Assembly: GCF_900188225.1 (NCBI RefSeq)
Contig: NZ_FZOC01000006.1
Span: 1-51,207 of the forward strand
Origin: Humidesulfovibrio mexicanus
GTDB lineage: Bacteria > Desulfobacterota > Desulfovibrionia > Desulfovibrionales > Desulfovibrionaceae
DNA: 51,207 nt
Reading direction: 5' to 3'
Shown: piece after piece, positions 16,488-24,696 of the stretch
Position numbering within the stretch: the stretch's first letter is position 1
How the letters are laid out: each line of letters begins with the position of its first letter
Made by a program: the position numbers and the translations under genes
Notes under the pieces: model-generated
The model's input: the letters and a program-made list of their open reading frames with translations, nothing else
Told to the model about the DNA's origin: nothing
The model's database searches: none

Positions 16488-16994
16488 ATGCGCGCAGAAC
16501 ACGGATTCACCCTCATCGAGCTCATCGCCGTGGCGGTGCTGCTGGGGTTTGTGGCCGTGTTCGCGGGGCTGTTCGTCAGCACGGGGGCGCGCGGCACCCT
16601 CGCCGCCCGCCAGGCCGAGGAAAACGCGCAAAAAGGCCAGATCGCCCTGGCGCGCATCGCCCTGGAACTGCGCGACGCAAGCGGCGGCCCGTCCGGCGGC
16701 GCGCCGCTGGTCAGCGCCACAAGCATCCAGTACACCACAAGCCAGGCCCTGCTGCCCGGCGAGCGCACCCTGGCCTTTGACGCGGGCGGCGCACGCCTGA
16801 CCCTGACCCCGCAAAGCGGCGGCACGGCGCAGACCCTGGTGGACGGCGTCACCGCCTGCACCATGGGCTTCAGCGGCACCGGGGCGGACCACAACGTGGT
16901 CTTCACCGTCAGCTTCACCTTGAACGGCATGGCCCAGCCCTTCAGCATCACGGTGAAGCCGAGAAACGCCGTCAGCACCCCGGTCGGCAGCTAG
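16488..16994 (+). CDS. Pseudopilin, GspJ-like
   Basis: 168 residues, 10 bases after the previous gene. Leader MRAEHG, then FTLIELIAVAVLLGFVAVFAGLFV with Glu at +5. After the helix comes an Ala/Arg-rich coiled region (AARQAEENAQKGQIALARIALELRD), typical of GspJ/PilW-class minor pseudopilins, then a beta-rich domain ending in FSITVKPRN. In type II and type IV systems GspH, I, J and K form the tip complex; the order here (H-like, I-like, J-like, then the large K/X-like protein) is the same, which supports a tip-complex role. Confidence 0.85.
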   Translation: MRAEHGFTLIELIAVAVLLGFVAVFAGLFVSTGARGTLAARQAEENAQKGQIALARIALELRDASGGPSGGAPLVSATSIQYTTSQALLPGERTLAFDAGGARLTLTPQSGGTAQTLVDGVTACTMGFSGTGADHNVVFTVSFTLNGMAQPFSITVKPRNAVSTPVGS

Positions 16995-17002
16995 GAGGCA
17001 CC

Positions 17003-19141
17003 ATGCGGCACCACACGCGGCACACCACTCTTCGCCCCCGTCAGGGCGGCAGCATCGTGGTCTACCTGATCATCGCCCTGGCGGCCTTCGGCGTGCTGGC
17101 CATGGCCGGGGGAACGCGCTTCGGCTCCGCGGTGACCAGCGTGTTCTCGCCCAATTGCGCCACCAACGCCCGGTACATGGCTGAAAGCGGCCTGCGCTAC
17201 GCCATGGCGCGCCTGCGCGACTGCGCCGACGAAGCCTGCGTCACAAGCGCGGTGTCCGCCATGAACGGCCAAAGCTACACGGTTGACGCGGGCAAGGGCC
17301 TCAGCTTCTCGCTCGCCGTGACCTACGACGCCGGGACCAAGACCGCCCAGGTCACCAGCACGGGCAACGGCTGCACCAACATCACCGGCGTCACGGCAAG
17401 CTCGGCCTCAAGCGTGTATCTCTCCAAAATCGCCGGAACCAGCGGCGACATCGACTTTTCCGACCTGGGCGACGACTTCACCATCACCACGCCCACGGGC
17501 GGCTCAAGCCCCATCAGCGTGGACGCCACGGGCAAGCTGGTGTTTTTGGGCGTCCTCGGCGACACCTACAACTCCGCCGCCATCTGGTACACCAGCAACA
17601 ACACCTACTGCACCGAGGGCGTGTGCACCATGGACTACGGCCTGCGGGCCTACTTCGAGGCCCAGTGGGACACCGCCTCCGTGGCCGACGGCATCGTCTT
17701 CGGCATCAAGAGCGCGCTGACCAACGTCGCCCTCTCCGCGGGCGGCGACCCCTACAAGGACATGGGCGAGGTCATGGGCTGGGCCGGGCCCGGGCCGCAA
17801 AGCCTGGGCTACGACGGCATCAAGCCGCCAAAGATCGGCCTGGAGCTGGACACCTGGCGCAACAACGACGGCTCCACCATCTACAACGCCGACAGCCGCG
17901 CGGACAAAAACTACTACAACTCCAGCACCGGCAACCGCGACTCCGACCACATGGCCTACGTGTTCTGGGGCAGCACCAGTTCCGTGCGGGTGTGGGACGG
18001 CTGGGGGCGCTTCTGGACAGCCACCTACGACGACAACCGCCACGCGGAGTCCTTCACCGACAACGACGCGGGAGACGACGGCAGCACCGAGCCCAGGAGC
18101 TACCACGATTTGGACGGCAGCGGCGACGGGCGCTGGGGCTACTATTACAAGAAGACCGACCGCACCTGGCTGCGCAACGGCACCAAGTACCTCGTGCGCT
18201 TCGAACTCTCGCGCCTGCCAAGCTACCCGAACGCCCAGGGCAACTACCCCTATCTGCTCAAGACTTGGGTGCGCACCGGCACGCAAACCGCCGACTACAG
18301 CAACGTCAACGCCGACTACACGGCCGGGCCGCCGGACATGTACCGGGCCATCTTCCTCTCCCCGGCCATGCACGCCAACCTGTCCAAGATCATGCTCGGC
18401 TTCACCGAGGCCACAGGCTCGCGCACGCAGAAGGTCACGGTGTCCGGGCTCAAGGCCTCCTTCCGGCAAACCCAGGAAACGCCCGTCATGCCCACGGACC
18501 ATGTGGCCTACTTCCCCATGAGCGAAGGCAGCGGCACGACCCTCTCCGACGCCAACGGCACCACGGCCACCCTGTACAACGGCCCGACATGGCTCACAGG
18601 CTGCGCAAAGTGCCCGGCCCTCAACTTCGACGGGAACAACGACGTGGCGTTCGCCCCTTCCTCGCCCGCCACGGCCCCCGGCGAAAGCGGAACCGTCAGC
18701 GCCTGGTATTCCATCCCCACACTGCCGGGCGCCTACGCCGGGCTTGTGCACAAGGGAGAGCGGGACGATTTCCACGACGAGTCCTATTCCCTGCAAATGT
18801 ACGGTTACGGCGTCATGGCCCTGGTGGTGCGGCAAAGCAATTCCCGCACGGTCATGGTGCAAACAAACGTCACCGCCGGAACGGGCTGGCACCATGTGGC
18901 CGCCACCTGGACCCCCAGCGAGCTGCTCATCTACATCGACGGCGAGCTCAAGGGCCGCACCGAAAACACCAACGGCTACGCCGCGCGCGCCTCTTCGGGC
19001 GGTCTGGTCATCGGCGCGCAGGCCTTCGACACCGCGGACGAATCAGCAGACTACGTCTTCAAGGGCCGTCTGTCCCGGGTGGCCATCTACAACCGCGCCC
19101 TCAGCCCCCTTGAAGTGGCCAGAATGGCCGTGGCTCCCTAG
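17003..19141 (+). CDS. Large pilin-anchored protein (GspK/PilX-like N terminus) with L-type-lectin-like and LamG domains
   Basis: 712 residues, ribosome-binding site AGGAGG. The N terminus (RQGGSIVVYLIIALAAFGVLAMAG) resembles PilX/GspK proteins and lacks the +5 Glu, as GspK often does; then YMAESGLRYAMARLRDC, the helix typical of PilX. Residues about 150-490 look like an L-type lectin fold: KIGLELDTW (near 277) matches the legume-lectin V-A-V-E-F-D-T strand, and IMLGFTEATGS matches the R-V-G-F-S-A-S-T-G strand. Residues about 497-712 are LamG/concanavalin-like: YFPMSEGSGTTLSDANG, LNFDGNNDVAF, GWHHVAATW, LLIYIDGELKG and SRVAIYNRALS. I infer a sugar- or matrix-binding adhesin at the tip of a pseudopilus. 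Two lectin folds on a pilin anchor are unusual. Confidence 0.85.
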   Translation: MRHHTRHTTLRPRQGGSIVVYLIIALAAFGVLAMAGGTRFGSAVTSVFSPNCATNARYMAESGLRYAMARLRDCADEACVTSAVSAMNGQSYTVDAGKGLSFSLAVTYDAGTKTAQVTSTGNGCTNITGVTASSASSVYLSKIAGTSGDIDFSDLGDDFTITTPTGGSSPISVDATGKLVFLGVLGDTYNSAAIWYTSNNTYCTEGVCTMDYGLRAYFEAQWDTASVADGIVFGIKSALTNVALSAGGDPYKDMGEVMGWAGPGPQSLGYDGIKPPKIGLELDTWRNNDGSTIYNADSRADKNYYNSSTGNRDSDHMAYVFWGSTSSVRVWDGWGRFWTATYDDNRHAESFTDNDAGDDGSTEPRSYHDLDGSGDGRWGYYYKKTDRTWLRNGTKYLVRFELSRLPSYPNAQGNYPYLLKTWVRTGTQTADYSNVNADYTAGPPDMYRAIFLSPAMHANLSKIMLGFTEATGSRTQKVTVSGLKASFRQTQETPVMPTDHVAYFPMSEGSGTTLSDANGTTATLYNGPTWLTGCAKCPALNFDGNNDVAFAPSSPATAPGESGTVSAWYSIPTLPGAYAGLVHKGERDDFHDESYSLQMYGYGVMALVVRQSNSRTVMVQTNVTAGTGWHHVAATWTPSELLIYIDGELKGRTENTNGYAARASSGGLVIGAQAFDTADESADYVFKGRLSRVAIYNRALSPLEVARMAVAP

Positions 19142-19163
19142 CGCCGCCACGGAAGGAGCGACA

Positions 19164-19550
19164 ATGCAGCCACTCCGCATAAAGCCCGCCGTCCTGGCCG
19201 CCCTGTGTCTGGCGGCGGTGTTCGCCGCCCCGGCCCTGGCGGCCAAGGCCAACCCCGACGGCACCGTGGCGCCGGTAGCCGAAGCCGAACAAACGACGGC
19301 CAAGACGGGCAAGGATACACAAGAGCCGCGAAATCCGGCCCACCCGTCCATCCCCGACCCGGCCGCGGCCCTCAAGAAGGCCATGAAGGCCCAGGGCGAC
19401 ATCTCCCCGCACACGGTCCGCGCCATGCAGCACGACCCCAAGGCCATGGAAGCCATCGGCCGCGCCCCGGCCAAGGGGCAACAAGGGCAAGGCGCGGCTT
19501 CCGGAAGCGGCGGCAAGACCATCTACGGCGACATCATCATCCACAGGTAG
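19164..19550 (+). CDS. Small exported protein of the pseudopilin operon
   Basis: 128 residues from the ATG at 19164 (GGAAGGAGCGAC before it); the longer frame is a shadow of the adhesin gene. Signal peptide with cleavage probably after PALA (about residue 26). The mature protein is rich in Ala, Lys, Pro, Gly and Gln, with a helical middle (DPAAALKKAMKAQG, VRAMQHDPKAMEAIG) and a short hydrophobic end, YGDIIIHR. It contains no cysteine beyond the signal peptide. I recognise no family. Its place, 22 bases after the adhesin and 3 bases before cheD, suggests a periplasmic accessory of the same system. Confidence 0.75.
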   Translation: MQPLRIKPAVLAALCLAAVFAAPALAAKANPDGTVAPVAEAEQTTAKTGKDTQEPRNPAHPSIPDPAAALKKAMKAQGDISPHTVRAMQHDPKAMEAIGRAPAKGQQGQGAASGSGGKTIYGDIIIHR

Positions 19551-19553
19551 CCC

Positions 19554-20105
19554 ATGCCCCGCTCGCCCTGCCACGACCGCCCGGACCTGCCCCTGGGGCA
19601 TGTCAGCATCGGCGACTGCGCCTTCGCGCCTCGGCCCATGCTGCTCACCACGGTGCTGGGCAGTTGCGTGTGCGCCACCTTCCACCATCCGGGCAGGCGC
19701 GCGGGCGGCATGTTCCACGCCATGCTGCCGGACCGTGGAATGCGCAAAAACACGGAGCGCACCCCGGTCTGCACCTTCGCCGACCTGGCCGTGGAGGCCA
19801 TGGTGGAGCGCTTTCGCGCAGCGGGAATGGCCCCGGACGAGCTGGTGGTGAAACTTTTCGGCGGGGCCAACACCATGGAGGCCGCCGGGCGTTCGGAACT
19901 GAACGACATGCTGGACGTGGGAGCCAAGAACGTGCGCACGGCCCTGGCCGCCCTGGCCGCTCACGGGCTTGCCCCGACGGTCAGCGACGTGCTGGGCCCC
20001 CATGGCCGCAAGCTGTATTTCGCCACGGCCACGGGCGAGGTGTGGCTGAGCTACCTGACCCCGGAGCTGGCCCGCAAATACCTGGCGGAGCGCAAGCGGT
20101 GCTGA
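19554..20105 (+). CDS. cheD: Chemoreceptor glutamine deamidase CheD
   Basis: 183 residues. CheD deamidates glutamines of methyl-accepting chemotaxis proteins and can bind CheC. C38 (LGSCVCATF) and H55 (GGMFHAML) have the same 17-residue spacing as the catalytic Cys27 and His44 of Thermotoga CheD, and T32 matches Thr21. KLFGGANTM and the family's GR-KL-F-T end (GRKLYFATATGEVW) are present. The start is ATG at 19554; a later start would still leave the core. It lies in a pseudopilin operon rather than with che genes, 3 bases after the previous gene and overlapping the next by 7 bases. A chemoreceptor gene stands at 48667, but no link can be shown. Confidence 0.93.
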   Translation: MPRSPCHDRPDLPLGHVSIGDCAFAPRPMLLTTVLGSCVCATFHHPGRRAGGMFHAMLPDRGMRKNTERTPVCTFADLAVEAMVERFRAAGMAPDELVVKLFGGANTMEAAGRSELNDMLDVGAKNVRTALAALAAHGLAPTVSDVLGPHGRKLYFATATGEVWLSYLTPELARKYLAERKRC

Positions 20106-20929
20106 GGCGAGCGGCCCTGGCGGCAGCGCTGGCGAGCTGCCTTTTCGGCGGGCTGGTGCCCGTGCACGCCGCCCGCGCCGCAAGCGCCGCCCCTGTCCAG
20201 GCCGTCCAGGAGCTTGCCCGCCAGCCCCACGACCCCGCAGCCTTCACCCAGGGCCTGGCCTTCGATCGGGGCCAGCTCGTCGAAAGCACCGGCCTCTACG
20301 GCCAGTCCAGCCTGCGCCGGGTCGCCCCGGCCACGGGCCGCGTGCTTGCGCGGCACAAACTGCCGCCAGAGCTCTTCGGCGAAGGCCTGACCCTGTGCCC
20401 CGGCACGCCCCGGCGGCTCTGCCAGCTCACCTGGCGCGAGGGGCTTATTCTGACCTACGACGCCGACAGTCTCGGGCCGCTCTCCCGCCACGCCCTGCGC
20501 GGCCAGGGCTGGGGCTTGGCCTGGCAGGGCGATGCATTGGCCCTGAGCGACGGTTCGGCCACCCTGCGCTTCCTGGACGCGCGCAGCCTGGCCGAAACCG
20601 GCCGCACCCTGGCCGTACGCGACGGCGGCAGGCCCGTGCCCCGGCTGAACGAGCTGGAATGGGTCAACGGCTGGCTTCTGGCCAATGTCTGGCTCAAGGA
20701 CCGCATCGCGGTCATCCGGCCGGACACGGGCCAGGTGGCCCTGTGGCTGGACCTTTCGGCCCTGCGCCGCGCGCTGTCTCCCGGGGCCGAGGCCGCCAAC
20801 GGCATCGCCTTCGACCCGGACGGCGACGGGGGACGCGGGGCGCTCTACCTCACGGGCAAACGCTGGGACACGATGTTCGTGGCGCGGCTGCCGGAACTCC
20901 TCACACGGCCGCCCGCCCCCCGGCCGTGA
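20099..20929 (+). CDS. Glutaminyl-peptide cyclotransferase (plant/bacterial type)
   Basis: 276 residues from GTG at 20099 with GGAG (20087-20090) upstream; it overlaps the end of cheD by 7 bases. Signal peptide [17 protein letters not shown] to HAARA, so the enzyme is exported. The mature part is a five-bladed propeller of the Glu_cyclase_2 family: [77 protein letters not shown] and GIAFDP close to the family pattern. The reaction turns an N-terminal Gln into pyroglutamate, protecting exported proteins. Its partner is not evident here: none of the operon's predicted mature N termini is clearly Gln. The 3' end overlaps lgt tail to tail by 29 bases. Confidence 0.92.
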   Translation: MLRRAALAAALASCLFGGLVPVHAARAASAAPVQAVQELARQPHDPAAFTQGLAFDRGQLVESTGLYGQSSLRRVAPATGRVLARHKLPPELFGEGLTLCPGTPRRLCQLTWREGLILTYDADSLGPLSRHALRGQGWGLAWQGDALALSDGSATLRFLDARSLAETGRTLAVRDGGRPVPRLNELEWVNGWLLANVWLKDRIAVIRPDTGQVALWLDLSALRRALSPGAEAANGIAFDPDGDGGRGALYLTGKRWDTMFVARLPELLTRPPAPRP

Positions 20930-21698
20930 AGCGGTGGCGCAGCATGAGCCACGCGCCAAGCAGAATCATGGGCAGGCACAACAGCTGCCCCATGCTGAGG
21001 AAATCAAAGGCCACGAACCCCAGCTGGGCGTCCGGCTGGCGGAAGAACTCCACAAAAAAACGCGCCAGGCCGTAGCCCAGCAGAAACAGACCGCCCACGG
21101 CCCCGCGCGGCCTTGGCTTCAGGGCATACACCCAAAGCACGGCGAAAAGGACCAGCCCCTCCAGGGCGGCCTCGTAGAGCTGCGAGGGGTGCCGGGGCAG
21201 CGGCCCGCCCGTGGGAAACACCATGGCCCAGGGCACGTCGGTCACCCGGCCCCAAAGCTCGCCGTTGATGAAGTTGCCCATGCGCCCGGCAAAGAGTCCC
21301 GGCGGCACCAGCGGAGCGATGAGGTCGCCCACCTCCAGCAGCCCCTTGCCGATGCTTCTGCCGTACAGCCAGCACACCAGCACCACCCCGGCCACGCCGC
21401 CGTGGAAGCTCATGCCGCCGCGCCAGATGGACGCAATCTCCAACGGGTTGGCCAGGTAGTAGGCGGGGTCATAAAAGATGACGTAGCCAAGCCTGCCGCC
21501 CAGCACCACGCCCGCCACCAACCAGGTGATGAGGTCGTCCACATGGACCGCGGTCCAGCCCGAACCGGGGCGCGCTGCCCGCACGCGTCCCAGCCACCAG
21601 GCCAGGGCGAAGCCCACCGCGTACATGAGCCCGTACCAACGGGCGGCCACCGGGCCAATCTGCACGGCCACGGGATCGAAAACGGGATAGGTGAGCAT
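20901..21698 (-). CDS. lgt: Prolipoprotein diacylglyceryl transferase
   Basis: 265 residues from the ATG at 21698 (GGAGAGACC before it). Lgt moves diacylglycerol from phosphatidylglycerol to the lipobox cysteine of prolipoproteins, the first step of lipoprotein maturation, in the inner membrane. Seven hydrophobic segments and the family motifs are present: [20 protein letters not shown] (the H-G-G-x-x-G signature), [17 protein letters not shown] and RHPSQLYEA. Several lipoproteins in this window (mltD product, 11640-12224 product) would be substrates. The gene converges on the glutaminyl cyclase gene with a 29-base overlap. Confidence 0.97.
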   Translation of the reverse strand: MLTYPVFDPVAVQIGPVAARWYGLMYAVGFALAWWLGRVRAARPGSGWTAVHVDDLITWLVAGVVLGGRLGYVIFYDPAYYLANPLEIASIWRGGMSFHGGVAGVVLVCWLYGRSIGKGLLEVGDLIAPLVPPGLFAGRMGNFINGELWGRVTDVPWAMVFPTGGPLPRHPSQLYEAALEGLVLFAVLWVYALKPRPRGAVGGLFLLGYGLARFFVEFFRQPDAQLGFVAFDFLSMGQLLCLPMILLGAWLMLRHRFTAGGRAAV

Positions 21699-21876
21699 GG
21701 TCTCTCCGGACCGCTGGCGCGCGGCGCGTTTGTTTCCTGTTTCAAATTGCGCTATGTTGGCGCCTGGGCCGCCTGGCGGCCTGACGCGGCCTGGCGGAAC
21801 GCCGGACAAGGTCCGTTTTTTTAGCCTCCGCGTCAACCCCCACCCCCGGCGCGCCGGGGCCAGAGGCGGCACGGCC

Positions 21877-22650
21877 ATGCAGCAGAAGGACCTCAAGGAA
21901 CGCGGCGTTCCGCAGGAGGAGATGGACATTCTGGAGATGCCCGTGGAGGCCCTGGCCGCCTACTGGCTGTCCATCAAGAAGCTGCTCGACGCCAAGCGCG
22001 ACAAGGCGCTTCTGGCCGCGGAGCTGGAGAATACCGGCGAACGCTACATCCGCCACCTGCTGGACGCGGCCCTTTCCGGCCTGGACCGCGACACGCTGCG
22101 GGGGCTGGCCCGCGCCAAGGCGGCCACGCTGCTGGCCGAGGCCCGCCGCCGCTTCGACATGATGCGCCTGGGGCTCATGGGCGTTGCCCTGGGCGAAAAC
22201 CCGCGCCTCACCTTCATCCGCCTCTCCGCCCTCATGACGCCCCCGGCCCTGGGGGAAAAGCGCGCCTTCGAGCTGGCCCACGGCCTCATGGCCACGGTGG
22301 GCGAGAAGGACGCGGACCTGCGCGTGCTGCTCTCCGCCGACCACAAGCAGAAGGACGACCGGCTGGTCGTGAAGCTGCTCTTCTATGCCCTGGCCGCGCG
22401 CAGGAACGGCAGGCAGTCCCTGCACGAGCATTTGCCGCACCTGCGGCCCGGCCCCTTTGCCGATGGGCTCTCCCTCGCCGCCGACGGCTTCGAGGCCGAG
22501 TTCGTGTCCCGGCACATGCTGGCCCTGCGCGACCAGGCCATGGCCGGGGCCGGGCGCAAAATGCGCATGGCCGCGGAAATGTGCCTGGCCATCAAGGCCG
22601 GCCTGTCCTACGACGACGTGTTCCGGGTGGCGCGCTCGTTCATGGCCTAG
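21877..22650 (+). CDS. Protein of unknown function, cytosolic, helical
   Basis: 257 residues from the ATG at 21877 ([15 protein letters not shown]); the ribosome-binding site is weak (AGAGGCGG). It has no signal peptide or membrane segment, and appears almost entirely alpha-helical with many Ala, Leu, Arg and Lys residues. Noticeable segments are [44 protein letters not shown] and the end [20 protein letters not shown]. Codon use matches neighbouring real genes. It is divergent from lgt and followed by the long stretch without a clear gene. I recognise no family. Confidence 0.75.
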   Translation: MQQKDLKERGVPQEEMDILEMPVEALAAYWLSIKKLLDAKRDKALLAAELENTGERYIRHLLDAALSGLDRDTLRGLARAKAATLLAEARRRFDMMRLGLMGVALGENPRLTFIRLSALMTPPALGEKRAFELAHGLMATVGEKDADLRVLLSADHKQKDDRLVVKLLFYALAARRNGRQSLHEHLPHLRPGPFADGLSLAADGFEAEFVSRHMLALRDQAMAGAGRKMRMAAEMCLAIKAGLSYDDVFRVARSFMA

Positions 22651-22759
22651 CCGTGGCGTTGCAAGATGATGTTCGCTCCCGTCTCGGTTCTGGCGATTGG
22701 CGGCCGAGTGGACACGGCCGCGGCACGACCGCATCTTTCCCCCACGCGGGGCTGGACAG

Positions 22760-22787
22760 TTGACACGGCGCGCAAAAGGCGTATGTA
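22760..22787 (+). promoter_or_regulatory. Strong sigma70-type promoter
   Basis: Perfect TTGACA (22760-22765), a 16-base spacer and TATGTA (22782-22787). It is the best sigma70 promoter I see in the window, and no convincing open reading frame follows it. Confidence 0.6.
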
Positions 22788-22793
22788 GAAATC

Positions 22794-23360
22794 AAGTCCC
22801 AAGTCCTTCAACCAATCCAGGGAGGGCACGCCAATGGACCAGTCAGCTTCGTGATCGTCTGGGGAAGGCCAGCCGCCACCCAACCGGCCGGGGGCGATCG
22901 CAACCGGCCAGGGCGACCCGAAACCGGAAGACGAGCCTGCGTGACGGGATCCCCGAAAGGGGGAAAAAAGCCCGCAAGACAGGCCGGGAACGCCCCGAAA
23001 AAACGCAGCGCGGCAGCCGAACGTACGGAAGATGTTCACCAAGTCGCCCCTTTTGGAGTCCAGGGGCCGCGCGAGATAACCACCACCGCGCCGAGGAACC
23101 CGGCGCATCTGCACAGGCAGAGGTGGACACGTCGGCGCTTTAAGGCCGAAAACCCCGCGACAGGTCTGCAAAGGCGCACACAAACAGCCCGGACCGCATA
23201 GGCGAACGGGCAGGGCACATCCCCACCGCGGCGCCGCGACGGAAGCGGAAGAAACGTGGAGAAAGGTCGCTGAGACGACCCCCGGAATCGCGGGGGCGCG
23301 AGGAAGAACAAAAAAGCATCACAAAGGCCGCTCCGGGCAACCGGGGCGGCCTTCTTTTTT
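22794..23360 (+). ncRNA. Candidate structured non-coding transcript of about 565 nt
   Basis: The 722 bases between the unknown gene (ending 22650) and the EF-hand gene (from 23373) hold no gene I can support. The segment starts behind a strong promoter and ends at a strong terminator (23323-23360). Open frames in it are Arg/Lys-rich with mixed third codon positions, unlike real genes nearby. Several hairpins are visible: CCCCGAAAGGGG (near 22952), GCGCCGAGGAACCCGGCGC (near 23089) and CCCCC/GGGGG around 23280. I found no RNase P, tmRNA or SRP consensus. A six-codon frame starting ATGGACCAG lies near 22833. The transcript ends are estimates. Confidence 0.4.
23323..23360 (+). terminator. Strong Rho-independent terminator
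   Basis: AAGGCCGC (23324-23331) pairs with GCGGCCTT (23346-23353), with inner CCGG/CCGG, then CTTTTTT. No plus-strand gene precedes it within 670 bases. On the minus strand it lies just past the EF-hand stop and could serve that gene too. Confidence 0.85.
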
Positions 23361-23372
23361 GCGGCGCAAAGC

Positions 23373-23849
23373 CTACTTGAAGCGGAACAGCACGAATTCC
23401 GACTGCCGGAGCGAGCCGTCCCCGTCCGTGTCGGCTTGCAGGTACGCCTCGCGATGCTTCTGGTTCAGGTAGTCCTCAAGGTCCTTATGGCTCACATAGC
23501 CGTCGCCGTTCCGGTCCAGATCGCTGGCCTTGATCGTGCCGAAGCCCTCCAGCCCGTGGATGCCCGCACGGGTCAGCTCCTCCTGGGTCACCATGCCGTC
23601 GCCGTCGCGGTCCACGTCCTTGATGGCGAAGGGCTGGGCCTCCTCCTTCTTCTTTCGCGCGTAGGCCATGATCTCCTCCACGCTCACGCGGCCGCTCTTG
23701 TCGGCGTCCACCTCGTGGAAGGCGGGCAGCACGGCGGCCGGGCCTGTGGTGGCGGCCGTCTGGGCCAGGGCCGTGGCGCCAAACAACAGGGCGGCCAAAA
23801 GCGTCAAGCCGTGCACGGACGTGGACGCGGCGGATGCGGTGCGGGGCAT
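23373..23849 (-). CDS. Exported EF-hand calcium-binding protein
   Basis: 158 residues from the ATG at 23849, chosen for the GGGAG 8 bases before it; an ATG at 23870 is in frame. A signal peptide ends after about residue 29 (GATALAQTA). Four EF-hand loops are visible: DADKSGRVSVEE, DVDRDGDGMVTQEE, DLDRNGDGYVSHKD and DTDGDGSLRQSE, each with acidic residues at positions 1, 3, 5 and 12 or close substitutes. Bacterial exported EF-hand proteins bind calcium in the periplasm or outside; the role of this one is unknown. It stands 25 bases after the nitroreductase gene on the same strand. Confidence 0.87.
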   Translation of the reverse strand: MPRTASAASTSVHGLTLLAALLFGATALAQTAATTGPAAVLPAFHEVDADKSGRVSVEEIMAYARKKKEEAQPFAIKDVDRDGDGMVTQEELTRAGIHGLEGFGTIKASDLDRNGDGYVSHKDLEDYLNQKHREAYLQADTDGDGSLRQSEFVLFRFK

Positions 23850-23874
23850 GGGCTGTCTCCCTTCGGGCATGGGG

Positions 23875-24672
23875 TTAGAGGAAGCGCACGGGCGGACGCC
23901 TGCGCTCCGGCAGGCGCTGGAAGCCGTACTTGGGGCGGCCCAGCATGAGCGCGCCGTAGATCTTGTGGGACTCGGGGATGCACAGGGCCGAAGCGATGGC
24001 CTTGCTGCGCGAGGCGGCCATGGTGAACAGCCCGGCCCAACACGTGCCCAGGCCCAGGGCGTGGGCGGCCAGTTCGAAGTGCGCGAGCGCGATGATGCAG
24101 TTGCTGGTGTTGTCCATGCCGCCCTTGGGCGCGTGGGCCACCACCACCTGGGGCGCGCCGCGCAAAATCAGGTCCACGCCCTTGTCCCAGGCATCCAGGT
24201 AGGGCATGAAATAGGGCAAACGCCTGAGCGACTTGGCCGTCAGGTCCACCAGGGCCACCAGCAGGTCCGGGTCCTCGGCCACGATCCAGTTCACCGGCTG
24301 GGTGTTCACGCCGCTGGGCGCGTAGCGCGCGGTGTCGATGATGCGGCGCACCAATTCCCGCTCCACGGGCTTTGAGCGGAAGCGGCGCACGCTGCGGCGC
24401 GTGCGCATGAACTGCTCGGCCGCCTCCGGGCTCACGGCCAGCGCGGGATCGATGGGCGTGAGGTCGGCCGCGCCGCGGCCCGCCAGAGTGAGCGCCCCGG
24501 TGGGACACACGGCCACGCAGTGCCCGCACATGATGCAGCGCTCGGCCGCGTTCTGCGCCACCACGGGGAACTTGTCCGCGCCGCGCGTAAGGAGAAAGGC
24601 CGGGCATTCGCTGATGCACAGGCCGTCCCTGTTGCACAGGGAAAGGTCGATGACGATGTGTTCCGCAGACAT
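23875..24672 (-). CDS. Nitroreductase family protein with N-terminal 2x[4Fe-4S] ferredoxin domain
   Basis: 265 residues. The N terminus (about 1-65) binds two clusters: CNRDGLCISECP supplies the first cysteines and CIMCGHCVAVCP the second set. Residues about 85-265 are an FMN-binding nitroreductase fold: RRSVRRFRSKPVE (flavin phosphate), ARYAPSGVNTQPVNWIV and ALGLGTCWAG. Such fusions are frequent in anaerobes and probably pass electrons from ferredoxin-type donors to a flavin, with substrates not known. In the three-gene minus-strand group (transporter, this gene, EF-hand) gaps are 24 and 25 bases, consistent with one transcript. Confidence 0.93.
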   Translation of the reverse strand: MSAEHIVIDLSLCNRDGLCISECPAFLLTRGADKFPVVAQNAAERCIMCGHCVAVCPTGALTLAGRGAADLTPIDPALAVSPEAAEQFMRTRRSVRRFRSKPVERELVRRIIDTARYAPSGVNTQPVNWIVAEDPDLLVALVDLTAKSLRRLPYFMPYLDAWDKGVDLILRGAPQVVVAHAPKGGMDNTSNCIIALAHFELAAHALGLGTCWAGLFTMAASRSKAIASALCIPESHKIYGALMLGRPKYGFQRLPERRRPPVRFL

Positions 24673-24696
24673 TGTCCGCCTCCTTGCATCCCCCTT

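Noticed and set aside
22697-23201. Arg-rich open frames in the stretch before the EF-hand gene
   Set aside because: Composition is Arg/Pro/Lys-biased, third codon positions are mixed, no ribosome-binding site supports them and no motif is visible.
22651-23372. RNase P RNA, tmRNA or signal-recognition-particle RNA
   Set aside because: None of the conserved core sequences of these RNAs is present on either strand.
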